Source of the DNA: Fallopia convolvulus
Lineage: Eukaryota > Streptophyta > Magnoliopsida > Caryophyllales > Polygonaceae
DNA: 64,000 bases
Assembly: GCA_964016875.1 (NCBI GenBank)
Contig: OZ024729.1
Span: forward strand, 26,618,494 to 26,682,493
Direction: 5' to 3'
Part shown: in pieces, positions 10,560 through 21,128 of the stretch
Position numbering within the stretch: the stretch's first letter is position 1
Layout: each line of letters begins with the position of its first letter
Program-made: the position numbers and the translations under genes
Notes under the pieces: generated by a model
Told to the model about the DNA's origin: nothing
What the model saw: the letters and a program-made list of their open reading frames with translations, nothing else
The model's database searches: none

Positions 10560-11860
10560 AACTATAATTTGAATTTTTCGTACCCAATATTGAATATGAA
10601 TGCATTGACTTTTGAATATGCGTGTTATATAGTCGAAGATGTTTTAATATTTTTTTGAATATATATTTTAAAGCGGTTGGTCAAATATTTCATGGTCGAA
10701 AATGTTTTATTAGTTTTCGAATACGTGTAAACGAATATTAAGAACACATACTCGAATGTGCCATTGTAGGAGTCATGTATATAATTTTCATTATATCTGA
10801 ATATTTGAATGTAAATCTTGAACAAAACAAAGTATGAAATCGAATATTAAGTATACAATCTTGAACATGTTTTATAATATATCTGAATATTAAGTTTACA
10901 ATATATTTGAATTTATGTTAGTTTAAATATTGAACAAATCAATATGTGTAAAAGAATATTAAGAACACATTTTTTAATATGCCATTGTAGTAATCATATG
11001 CTTATATTTGAATGTGTTAGTTTATATTGAATATACCAATATGTGTACACGAATATTAGAAACACATTTTCGAATATGCAATTTTAGTAGTCTTGTGCTT
11101 ATATCTGAATATGTTAGTTTAAATATTGAACAAACAATTTATGTAAAGAATATTAAGAACACATTCTCGAATGTGTCGTTGTTAGACTTGTCAAATGGGT
11201 CGGGCAGGTCGGGTTCGGGTTTGGGTCAATCGGGTTCGGGTCAAAACGGGTCACAGGTCGTAAAATTTCCAGGTTCATATGGAGCGAGTTGTTACGGGTT
11301 CGGGTTGATCCAACGGGTCATGATCGTCAATTTTATTAACATTTATCTTTATATTTATTAAAATAATTAATATTGTATAAAATATTATTTAATAATAATA
11401 AAATAATAATTTTATACAAAATTTTAAAATATTGAATTTGAATTGAAATAATACTTTATCAGGTTGGCCGAGTCAACCCAACGGGTTGGTGACGCAACCT
11501 AGTTTTTTCCCGGTCGATTGGGTTCGAGTTACTCTTGACCCATTGATTTTCGAGTCGGGTGTAAACCCAAAAAACTTCGGGTGGGTCGGGTCGGTTTTTT
11601 GGATCGGGTCAAGTTTTGACAAGTCTAGTCGTTGTAGGAGTCTTGTAAATAATTGTAATTATATTTTGAATATTTGAGTCCAAATCTTGAACAAAATAAA
11701 CTATGCAATTGAAAATTAAGTATACAATCTTGAACATGTTTACAATATACCCGAATATTTTAAGTTTACAGAATTGAACAAGTATACAAAGAAATTAGAA
11801 TATGTAATATCAATAATCAAACATAGAAACACTGTGTTTGAATATTAAGTATACAGGTTT
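10560..11860. repeat. Degenerate tandem array, unit about 97-109 bp
   Basis: The motif 'AATATTAAGAACACAT..TCGAATATGCCATTGTAG' recurs with its AAC-ACAT core near 10743, 10961, 11060 and 11156. A linked motif (AAGTATACAATCTTGAACATG) recurs near 10850 and 11718. Copies are diverged. The array is interrupted at 11183-11627 by a hAT-type element. Confidence 0.75.
11183..11627. mobile_element. Non-autonomous hAT-type element, 445 bp, 8-bp target duplication
   Basis: The ends are TAGACTTGTCAAA and its reverse complement, a 13-bp terminal inverted repeat. The 8-bp direct repeat GTCGTTGT sits at 11175-11182 and 11628-11635, the hAT size. Removing the element and one duplication restores a normal unit of the surrounding tandem array, whose intact copy near 10757 reads TGCCATTGTAGGAGTCATG. 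Subterminal DNA is packed with GGGTCGGGT motifs; the centre is AT-rich. No transposase is present. Confidence 0.9.
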
Positions 11861-12652
11861 GAAGAACGTAATAAATCTTTATTTTGCAAATACTTGTTGA
11901 TCCACTCTTCAATCTCCATCTCAAATCTGCACGCAATAATACCAATCCATCGGTTAGTTTGTCAATTTCTAAGTTTAATAAGTTAAATTGAACATAAATT
12001 AATGAAGAGAACTTTAACAAGTAATTAGATTAATTAGTTATCAAGGATTGCATTTGTAAAGATCTATCTTGGTGATTAGGGTACCCGTCGGATGAAGCTC
12101 CTCTGATGACCATAACTACTAGATCGACCATTGTCGTTGGCTTTTTTTTAATCGAAGGAGGGCCTTTATTTGTTTCATGATCAAAATCAATTTCTTCTTC
12201 CATTCTTCTTCTGCTTTTCATCTACAAAGAGAGACAAATGAAATTAATAAGTTGTAGGGAAATTTGAAGATCACAAAGGCAATTTCGAACAAAAAAACAA
12301 AGAAAAAAACATTTATTGCATTGTGGTTTTCGCTGGAAATATGGGCAATGGGTCGGCTCAAAGGCGGTAAATGCTCAAACTTGGAGAAATCGAAGACTAG
12401 AAGAGCTATAATGAAAATATTGTCGAAATTAAGTGAGACGAGGAAGAGCATTAGATTGATATGGAAATTGATTTTTAATATGGAGAGAGGTTCGATATGG
12501 CATATCTTTCTTCCATAAATCTCTCCTTTGGAGTGCAATCTATTGTAGTGCATATCTTTTTAATTTTATGCACCTTATTTTAAGCCATCTCATTCGTTCA
12601 TTTATTCTCATCCAATGACCTAAATTATTTCTCTAGTTTCTCTAGTGCTTAT

Positions 12653-12683
<31 letters not shown>

Positions 12684-12689
12684 TATTAA
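11861..12689. other. Spacer, no supported gene
   Basis: Several short open frames on both strands (for example 12264-12518 plus and 12218-12553 minus) overlap each other and show only Lys/Glu- or Phe-rich composition. None has a domain I recognise. A CT run followed by a TA run lies at about 12653-12685. Confidence 0.5.
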
Positions 12690-12935
12690 GTTCTATGGAT
12701 ACCCTTTTTAGAGTGCTAGACACTGACGAAATTTAAGCCATAGGATCTAATTAGAATGGACGGATTAGATTAATTGGGAAATTTGGTGGGTAGGTGCAAT
12801 ACACTAGATAAAAATCTCTACCGTAAATTTAGGAAGGTTGGGATTTATTTTTGATTTTTTTTCCAAAAAAGAAAACCAAATGAAAAACCATCCGTATCTT
12901 TATTTTTCTGATTTCACTATCCTGCTATTGAAACT

Positions 12936-13082
12936 CCCAAAGCTCTCTTACATTCCATTGTCGGTGATTCTGAATTTGCTCCGTTCTTCTCCGAGACTCC
13001 TCTCCGCTCGTCTTCTCCGGGCGATTTCAACGAGCGAATTAACTCTCCTCGCTTTAAGTTCTCGTTCGACTTCTCAATCGAA
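12936..13082 (+). pseudogene. Exon-like fragment, unknown origin, inside the inverted-ended element
   Basis: A GC-richer block in AT-rich surroundings stays open in one frame, with the translated pieces FAPFFSETPLRSSSPGD and FNERINSPRFKFSFDF. It has no start codon and is followed directly by GTAAGT at 13083-13088, a consensus 5' splice site. The Ser/Pro-rich, regular peptide looks like part of a real gene, but I do not recognise the family. A captured exon (Pack-MULE style) is the best reading; it might instead be the first exon of a decayed host gene. Confidence 0.4.
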
Positions 13083-13369
13083 GTAAGTTTAAATCAAATT
13101 TCTACTCCAATCTATTTTGTTTTAAGGGTTTTTACTAGATTTTGAGTTATGGTTTGGAATTTATTATAGATTTAACTACGATTTGATTTAATTTAATTTC
13201 GAATTATGTAACCAATTTCAGATGCTCATATACAACTTAGCCGGATTTTGAAATCCGTTATGATATCCTTATGAGCGCCGGATTTTGCATCAGTTTCCAT
13301 CTCATATGAATCAAATTCCGGGGTCAATCTCAATCTAAACATTTCGGCAACTACAAATTCGTTACCATG

Positions 13370-14800
13370 GTAGAAGGTATGCTTTGGATTTATAAATTAT
13401 ACATATTCATTAATTTAATTTAACGTAAAAACTTTGATTGAAAAAGAATGATGACGACACATTCGTATACATGATTTACGAAAAAAAAAAGTAGAATTCG
13501 AAAAAATATAATAGTACATGTATATAAATAAATAATTATTATCATATACGTGATAACTTATGTGTGTATACATTATAAAATTACGTCTTATTATCACCAT
13601 TCACCAATATGAGAATCCTTATATTCATGATCCTATTTAAAAAATGGACGATTTTGTTCGATTATATACATGATTAGAGATATTATGGTTGCAAATTCAT
13701 ACTTTAAAATGTATATATTCATGTACTATTTAAATATAAAAATGTATATACACGACTTTACTTGGTTGTATACATGCTAAGCTTTGTTTGTATACATGTT
13801 TTTATGTATTTACATATAAGGTTTCCATGATTTTAATTTGCATATTCACGGTTTTATTGTATATTTACATTGTAATTATTGAATGTATACATAGTTATAA
13901 GCATTTGTGTGGTAATATTAGTTTGTATGCAACAACGCTCTACATGACTTTAATTTACATATATACAATTTTATTTACCTATATACATGGTAATGTTCAT
14001 ATTTATACATGATATTATGTATTTAGAAAATAATCTTTGTTTGTATGCATAATTTAAATTTACATTTGTATGATTCTAATTGTGCTATATACATAATTTA
14101 TTACATGTATATACATGGTAATGTTATTCTATGTACACGGTCATATGCAGGTTCTTGGATTCACGACTTGTGCAAAAATATGATCCAATGAGAGGCCAAG
14201 TCATTATGACCGATTGGATGTAACTAAGGAGAAAATGTTGAGATTTGTCTTAGGCTACCACGAGTTTGGAAAGAAATTGTAAAAAAGGCAGTCGTGAAAA
14301 CAAGGAGCTTGTTAAGAAATGGAGAAAATACATTGGAAATGAGATTTGTGTTCATTGTACTGTATAAGACCTTCTAAAGTTTTAATTTAATGTATATTTG
14401 TGTTACTTTGTTATTATTTTTCTAAAAGAGAAGTGAGACGAAATGTAAAGCCATGTATATAAAAAATCGCAATCATGTATATATAAAAGAAACCATGTAT
14501 ATACGTGTTATACTACATTATTACATAAATTGCATTCCATAATTGCAAATATAAAACATTCAATACTGAAAGATAAAACCATATATATATATATATTCAA
14601 AACCATGTATATATGTATTCAAGCAAATTATTACATGAATTAGATTACACCATTGCTCAAATCTAAAATCATGAATATAGACATATAAAACCATTAATAA
14701 TATGTTCAATATCATGTATACACTCGATACAGATCATGATCATGTATATAAAAATTACAACCATGTATATAAATAACAGATTTCATGTATATGCATATAC
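13370..14800. repeat. Two arrays of TATACATG-type motifs in opposite orientation
   Basis: From about 13460 to 14150 the sequence carries many variants of 'TGTATACATG' and 'TATATACATGGTAATGTT'. From about 14450 to 14800 the same motif appears mostly as CCATGTATATA, its reverse complement. The middle (about 14150-14420) is free of it and begins after a CAG that looks like a splice acceptor. Confidence 0.55.
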
Positions 14801-15127
14801 GAGGTTTCTCAAACGCGAGAATGAAAACTAATTTTATGGTTCCTAAAATTACGAGATTTTATAGATCTGAAATTAAAATGGAAAATGTGAGATTGGCTGG
14901 AGAAAATCACGTAATTATCAGATTTAATTGCCATTAATTTTTTTTGCATATTTAAAAAAATAAGATATGGTAGTTATCTCTCTCTCTCTAGGTAGTTATT
15001 CCATACAAAAATCTCCATAATAAGATGGATACTCCCATAATTACTACCATAGATTAGTTTCAATCTAACGCGCTACATTGCGTCACTAGGTAGCAATATA
15101 AGAATGGTCTTATTAGAACCTACCTAT

Positions 15128-15369
15128 ATATATATATATCTAATTTATTTATTGATTATTGCAATCCTTTATGCTACTTCATATGTATAATCCACGACTA
15201 TTACCACATATTTTCTATTTCAAAGGAGATTTGACATATAATATATTAATAGTAATTTCAAAGGAGCAGTAATTTACATGTGCACCGGAAATTTAATTTC
15301 ATAACAAAGTGCCAAAAACTCTTGGATCAAGGACTTGAGTATAAGTGTAGACTTGGCCATCCATGAGTT
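15128..15369. other. Short spacer, no feature
   Basis: A TA-rich microsatellite at about 15124-15142 and unremarkable AT-rich DNA. The boundary with the Gypsy fragment that follows is not sharp. Confidence 0.4.
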
Positions 15370-16545
15370 AGAGGCTTAGATAGTAATTTACATGGTGGCT
15401 TTAGACTTGCCTTTTGCCTCAATGACTGCCTCTATCTCTGTCCTCGGCTGGAACATTGATTCGCCGCGTCTTTAGTGTAGACTTGGGCGGTGATCCGGGC
15501 ACAGAGACTGCCATACGTTCTCGGGGATTTCAGGAATATAAAGTTTTTAAAGATCATGGGGTACAAGTTCCCATCAAAGTGTCGCGTGCCGACGCTTAGT
15601 CAACGTGTGCGATCTCCGCCACTGCTGTTGTGAACCTTGTGAAGAAGCCACCCACTGACTCATCCTCACCCTGATCAACCCCGTGGAGGTCACGCATATT
15701 TTTATTGCGCTTCCTCGAACCACTAAAGTGGGTGACAAAGGCCAAGTCAACTGAGTGACGACGAGATGGTTCTAGGTCATAAGTTGATAAACCAAGTCAT
15801 GGAGGCCTTTTCGAGGGTGGTAAGGAATACATGGCAAAAGATTGGGTCATTATAGGAGTTGACGTTCATCTGGACCGCGAAGTGTTTTACATGCTCTTTA
15901 GGGTCTGCGCACCAATCATAGAACCCCATTTGAGCTCTATGAAAACCTTTGGGCATCAGCTCGCCTTTCGTCGGTGAACGGGTAGAAACCGCCTCCCTTG
16001 ACATGGTGTTGGAGCCTGCCTTCCGGTGCGGTTATACCAGACCTCTCCGACCGTCGCGACCGCGACCTATGCGATCTCGAACATGAGATTTGCATGAGAT
16101 CCCACGAGCACCTCCTCGTAGAGGAACCATTGGTTGACTCGGCTTTGGACGCTCCGAGGAAGTGTTCCAGCTCATACCCCGGAATGTACCCGATAATGTA
16201 CTCTGAGTGCGGTTTCCCACACCCCAGGTAGGGGTTTGGGTGGGTTGGAGTGTAGTACGTCCCTTGCTGCGCGTACCCCGGATAGGGACACGAGTGTTGT
16301 GTTGTGGGTGCACCTTGTTGCACGTACCACAAATTGGGGTGCGGATGTTGTGGCGCGTTGTACGTCCATCCCATGGGTACGCTATATGGCCAACCTGGTT
16401 GGGGGCGCCGTTGGCCCAATCTTGGTCATTATCCGTGGGTATGTTGTCGGGGTGGAGTGGTAAGAAGTTAGGGGCAAGCCATTTGAGATTTAAAACGAAG
16501 GTGACCATGTTTGTCGAATATATGCTTAGGATAAAGAGGTTCACA
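15370..16545 (-). pseudogene. Gypsy retrotransposon gag, decayed, minus strand
   Basis: Reading the minus strand from 16544 gives a proline- and glycine-rich N-terminal region. It then gives a Gypsy Gag core: FYDWCADPKEHVKHFAVQMN, then VFLTTLEKASMTWFINL (15777-16004). Further down, in shifted frames, come GEDES-like and FTTAVAEIAHVD-like traces, to about 15370. Gag packages the element RNA in virus-like particles. Stops and frameshifts make it non-functional. It belongs to the same element as the LTR at 23627-24456; the region between them was split by the Tat-type element. Pol of this element is absent. Confidence 0.75.
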
Positions 16546-16555
16546 TAGACGGCGC

Positions 16556-17088
16556 TGTTGGGCTATACGAAATCAGGCCCAAATTTGGTGATCAGATGCA
16601 CATAAATGGATGCCCTAAATTGCTTACTCTAGTGTGCGGTAAGGCGCGAATGAAAATGACTAACAAAGCTCGCGACATATCCATTGCAACGGCTATACCA
16701 TTCAATGATAATGGCGATATTCGCGGGATAATGAGATCGGAAAGGATCAACGTTCGAGAAAGGAAATCAGGTTATAAAAGGCCTAAGAGCACGAAGGCAA
16801 GGGACACGGAAATTCATACATTCGCAATCGTTCAAATCATTCTCTCTCTACTTTTGATTATCGTAAAACTATTGTTCAAGTGTTCTCTTTGTAAACCAGA
16901 CGAGTCATCATCGTTGTTCAAAGCTTCAAGCTTCATCACATACAATCAAATCATTTTTGCTTCGCAATTTTGTTTTCTTCATTGAATTCCATCTTGTTTG
17001 TGAATCCTAACACGTTTAGACTGTTTTTTGGTTAAGTTTTCCTCATTATAGCGGGTAACTCGTTTAAGTGTTGAATCTGCCCAAAACA
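16556..17088 (+). repeat. 5' LTR of the Tat-type element
   Basis: 533 bp, from TGTTGGGCTATAC to TGCCCAAAACA, homologous to 23127-23618. The two LTRs differ by many substitutions and several indels, so the insertion is not recent. The sequence ATTGGCTTCCATTTTGGGG directly after it is the place of a primer-binding site but departs from the usual TGGCGCC type. Confidence 0.88.
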
Positions 17089-17157
17089 ATTGGCTTCCAT
17101 TTTGGGGTTTAGCCAAAGAAGAATTTTCAAAAACCGTAGACTCAATCCACACGCAGG

Positions 17158-18790
17158 ATGGACGGTATTAACGCTACTTACAGCCATGTCGACGATCTAG
17201 AGAACAACGAGTTCACCCAGGAGGTTGGTGGTCAGCAGACCGTGAACGTAACGGAAGGAGGCGAACACAACTCTGGGGATGGAAATAGAGACCCTACCAC
17301 TTCTACGGTTGCTGCCGGATGAGGAACAACAACAGATTTTGATGTCATTGCTAAATTGCGCACATCCATGCTCGCCCTCCAAAAAGATTTGGAAAACCAG
17401 AAAGATGCACATGCTAAGTTCACTGAGGTATACGAAAAACAAATTGAAACCTTAACTAATGAACGTAATTTGCTTCAATCTCAGGTACAATCAGCAACAA
17501 ATCGACAACGCGCTAATAGAGTAAAGGACGGCGTTGTCCGTCGGTTGGACATGGACGATCCAAATCACGTAAACCTAGAGGACGGGAGACAGGTATCTGG
17601 TTATCAGGTAAACGGTAACTCTTTAAGGGTTGTTAGAGAGGATGTCGAGGTATTTCAACTACGAGAACGCCTCAAGGCCCTGGATGACCGAATCACTCAG
17701 GTCCCAGGGGCCCCACAACAGATAGCAGTAGAGAGGCGGGATGGATATACCGATTTCCCCTTTGTGCTTGCTATCGCGAGGGTAGACATCTCTCGAAAGT
17801 ATCATGTTCCTGACGTACCTAAGTACGAAGGGGTTACGAATTCGGATCAACACATAGCCGCGTTTTAACGAGCTTTAAATATTAGCACAATTCCCTTTGA
17901 CATGAAGGAAATTTTTATGTGTCTTTGGTTCGGTGACACGTTATCCGGACCAGCACTCAACTGACACCCTCACTTACCAGTTGGTAGTATTTCATCTTTT
18001 GCTGAGTTGGTTGACAAGTTCAGAGTCAGGATTGCGAGTAGTCGGCATGCCAAGAAACGATCTAGTGATATGTACCACTTAGCCCAAAGGACTGGCGAGT
18101 CTTTGAAAGCCTTCCTAAACATGTACAATGAAGAGTTGGTGACCATAGAAGGATGTGACTCGGCCACAGCTGTTGAAGCATTTCGAAGAGGCATCTCTTC
18201 TGGTAATCCTAATCTCTACTGTGAATTAACTAAGTACCCTTGCTCGAATTTCGATGAGGTACAAGTAAAGGCGTTGGCACAGGTACGGTTGGAAGAAGAC
18301 GACCTCTTCTCCAACAAGATCGTTAGCCCTCATCGATCGGAGCACCGACAGGGACGACGAGAAACTAGATATGTTCCATACCCAAACTCTTCTTCCAAGC
18401 CCACTGTGAACATGACATCTTCTAAGGCGTACGAGCGGTATGCAGATCCGAAGCTACATCCGAGGTTATCTTATTACAACTTCCGGGTGGATGCAACGAA
18501 GGTGGTAAGAACCCTTAGCAACATGGGAGATATTGTCAAGTGGCCACGAAAGAGTAACACACCTTCATAATAGAAGGACAAGTCCAAATGGTGTGATTCT
18601 CATTTCGACCATGGCCACAAAATGAACGAATGTATTGCGTTACGAAAAGAGGTAAGTGAATTGTTGCGCAGGGGGTATCTTAAGGACCTAATATCGGAGA
18701 GAGCGAGGGAGCAGATGGAACGCAACAAGGGAAAAACCATCCAGCCACCACCGCCAAAACATACGAGAGTAATCAATGCTATCACGGGGG
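17158..18790 (+). pseudogene. Tat-type element gag, one frame with five stops
   Basis: ATG at 17158 opens a single frame that stays in register to about 18790, broken only by in-frame stops near 17320, 17866, 17961 and 18568-18573. A coiled-coil segment (LQKDLENQKDAHAKFTEVYE) near 17380 precedes the Gag core (MYHLAQRTGESLKAFLNMYN near 18063). Near the C-terminus CDSHFDHGHKMNECIALRKE is the zinc-knuckle-like end typical of this lineage. The product would be the structural Gag protein. It runs into a deletion junction near 18795. Confidence 0.82.
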
Positions 18791-18814
18791 AATATGATAG
18801 CCTAAGCTATTCGC

Positions 18815-20422
18815 TGCACATTCAAAGCCACAAACAACAAAGCGGAATATGAAGCACTCATTGCAGGACTAATCATCGGTAAAGAGTTGAATGTTCAAGA
18901 GATCGAGGTAATATTTGGTTCTCGGCTCATTGTCAATCAACTCACGAATTCATATGTTGCCAGGGATTCGAAGATGAGAGCATATTTGGAGAAAGTGCAA
19001 GGGATCATCAAAGGCTTCAAACATTTTGAAATAAAACAAGTACCTCGGGACGCCAACGCATAAGCAGACGCTTTAGCAAATCTCGGCTCAGCAATTGATC
19101 CAAAGGAATATGACAAGATACCATTTGTGCACCTGGACGCGCCTTCCATAGTAAAGGAGACAGAAGTGTTCGAAGTTCGAGACACATAGCTACCTCATGA
19201 GTAACACCTTACCTGAAGTGGCTACGAGATGGGATCCTACCTGATGACAAAGAGGAAGCTCGACGACTTAAGATAAATGCTTCCACTTTCGCTATTAAAG
19301 GTAACATCTTGTTCAAGTGGATGTCTTCAAGATTATATGCACGATGCATAAGAGAAGATGAGGTACAAAAGGTGTTACAAAACATTCATGATGGAGAATA
19401 CGGGAATCACACTGGGGGTCATAACTTGGAAAAGAAAGCAAGCAGGATTTGCTATTATTAGTTGACCATGAATAAAGACACAGCCGATTTTGCTCGAAGG
19501 TGTGACGTGTGCCAACATCATGGACCTATTCCGCATCAACCACCAGAGTTGCTCCATTCGACAACATCCCCCTGGCCATTCATGAAATGGGGGATGGACA
19601 TTGTTGGAAAACTTCCTCCAACTTCCGGAAAACGTGTTTACATCTTAGCCATGACCGACTATTTTTCTAAATGAATTGAAGCCGGAGCTTTCAAAATAGT
19701 AAAAGACGTACATGCGATATCCTTTATCAAGAGAAACATCCTCTGCAGATTTGGTGTGCCATCAACCATAGTTTGTGAAAACGACTCTCAGTTCATCAGC
19801 GAGAAAACAAGATCCTTTTGTCAACAGTACAACATCCAATTAGTAATGTCCACTCCGCGATATCCTCAGGCGAACGGTCAAGCAGAAGCTAGAAACAAGT
19901 TGTTCATGAACAACTTAAAGAAACACCACAAAGAAGCTAAGGGGAAGTGAGCAGACGAGTTACCTCTTATTCTATGGTCAGATCGGACAACTCCTAAAAC
20001 AGCCACTGGACATACGCCTTTCTCGTTGGTATATGGTTGCGAAGCTGTGCTAATCGTTGAAGTAACTCTTCCAACAGTCCGATATGGTCTTACCACTGAA
20101 GAATCTAACCGGGATAACATGTTCCATCACCTAGACACAATAGACGAGTTACGATACGAGGCATCAATTCATATGGCGGCATACAGGCAGGCGGTAGCTC
20201 AGAGTTATAATAAACACGTTCGGGTAAATGTGTTTCAAGTAGGTGATTGGGTATTACGAAAAGTCTTCCAGAATACCCAAGAACCAAATGCTGGCAAACT
20301 GGGAAGGACCCTACCAGATCAGAAAAGTTGTTGGACAAGGAGCCTACGAACTAGTTTCTCATGACGGGAAGACGATCCCGAGGAGTTGGAACACGACGAA
20401 TTTGAAACTTTATCACTTTTAA
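18815..20422 (+). pseudogene. Tat-type element RNase H and integrase, stops and one frameshift
   Basis: RNase H is seen from about 18825 (TNNKAEYEALIAGLIIGKEL; later KQVPRDANA, stop, ADALANLGS). Integrase follows: a CDVC zinc half near 19500, MKWGMDIVGKLPP (first Asp), then VCENDSQFIS at 19771, where Glu (19777-19779) stands in the place of the second catalytic Asp, and PQANGQAEARNK with the catalytic Glu. The C-terminus ends in SWNTTNLKLYHF (stop near 20422) after a frameshift near 20305. Stops at 19062, 19186, 19198, 19459, 19672 and 19948 make it a pseudogene. No RT domain is present upstream. Confidence 0.82.
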
Positions 20423-21128
20423 GAAATCCATAAAAGTCGCAACAAAGTACTCATTTACTACTTGATTTTACATATTGAATTCATTTACAATGTTCCTTCC
20501 TACTTACGTGATACAAAAACAACATCAAAAACTAACAAGGGACACCTTGTGACGTTACAAGCCAAAACATGGGCCCTTGCCTTAAAATCAGGCTACAATG
20601 TGCACGCAATGACTAGTCACAAGATGCAAGAGACGAGAAACACGTTAATGAATCTAGAGCAAGGGGACTCTAACACAAGGAGACATATATGTATTCGGTC
20701 CAGATTCTATTATCAATAAAAATGATTACATTTTATTTCAGAATTACGTCTCATTACATATCTCTCTCTCTTAGCATCTTACAAAAAGCACTACTACAAA
20801 CAACTAAAAGCTTGATCGCTTCAAACACGTTGATTGAACAGTCGACAACTTTCCGCTTAAACGCGTTGTCTACCATCCAACGACGTCTTCATCCTATCTT
20901 CTTGTATAACTTGCAAAACAAACATATAGACAAACAAAACACAGTGCATACACAACAAAAAGCATTCGGAAGAAGAACCCCTGGCCATAACGCCAAAAGG
21001 CAAGAAGTATCCGTCGCAAATGCATAAGGCCCTACGATACAAGCGGCCAAAAAAGATTGTTCAATCCCGACACACCGGGAATTCCAAAATAAACGTGTTC
21101 ATAAAAAGGAGAAAGAAGAACAACCATG
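20423..21128 (+). other. Tat-type element, non-coding spacer between integrase and antisense gene
   Basis: About 700 bp without a recognised domain on either strand. Short open frames here are not supported. Confidence 0.5.

Larger units (their letters stand above)
12690..15127. mobile_element. Probable inverted-ended DNA element (Mutator-like?) with captured exon
   Basis: The left end near 12690-12800 (GTTCTATGGATACC, GTGCTAGACACTGACG, AGCCATAGGATCTAAT) resembles the reverse complement of 15000-15127 (GTTCTAATAAGACC, TGCTACCTAGTGACG, ATTGAAACTAATCTATGG). The match is imperfect and I found no clear target duplication. Between them are an exon-like segment (12936-13082) and two arrays of TATACATG-type motifs in opposite orientation. 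The layout fits a long-ended, non-autonomous element, but this is an inference. Confidence 0.4.

Noticed and set aside
13788..14012. Open frame in the TATACATG array
   Set aside because: The Tyr/Ile-rich product is a by-product of the repeated ATACAT motif.
14450..14800. CRISPR-like spacing of CCATGTATATA repeats
   Set aside because: Repeats are short, variable and irregularly spaced, in a plant genome; they are transposon-type AT-rich repeats.
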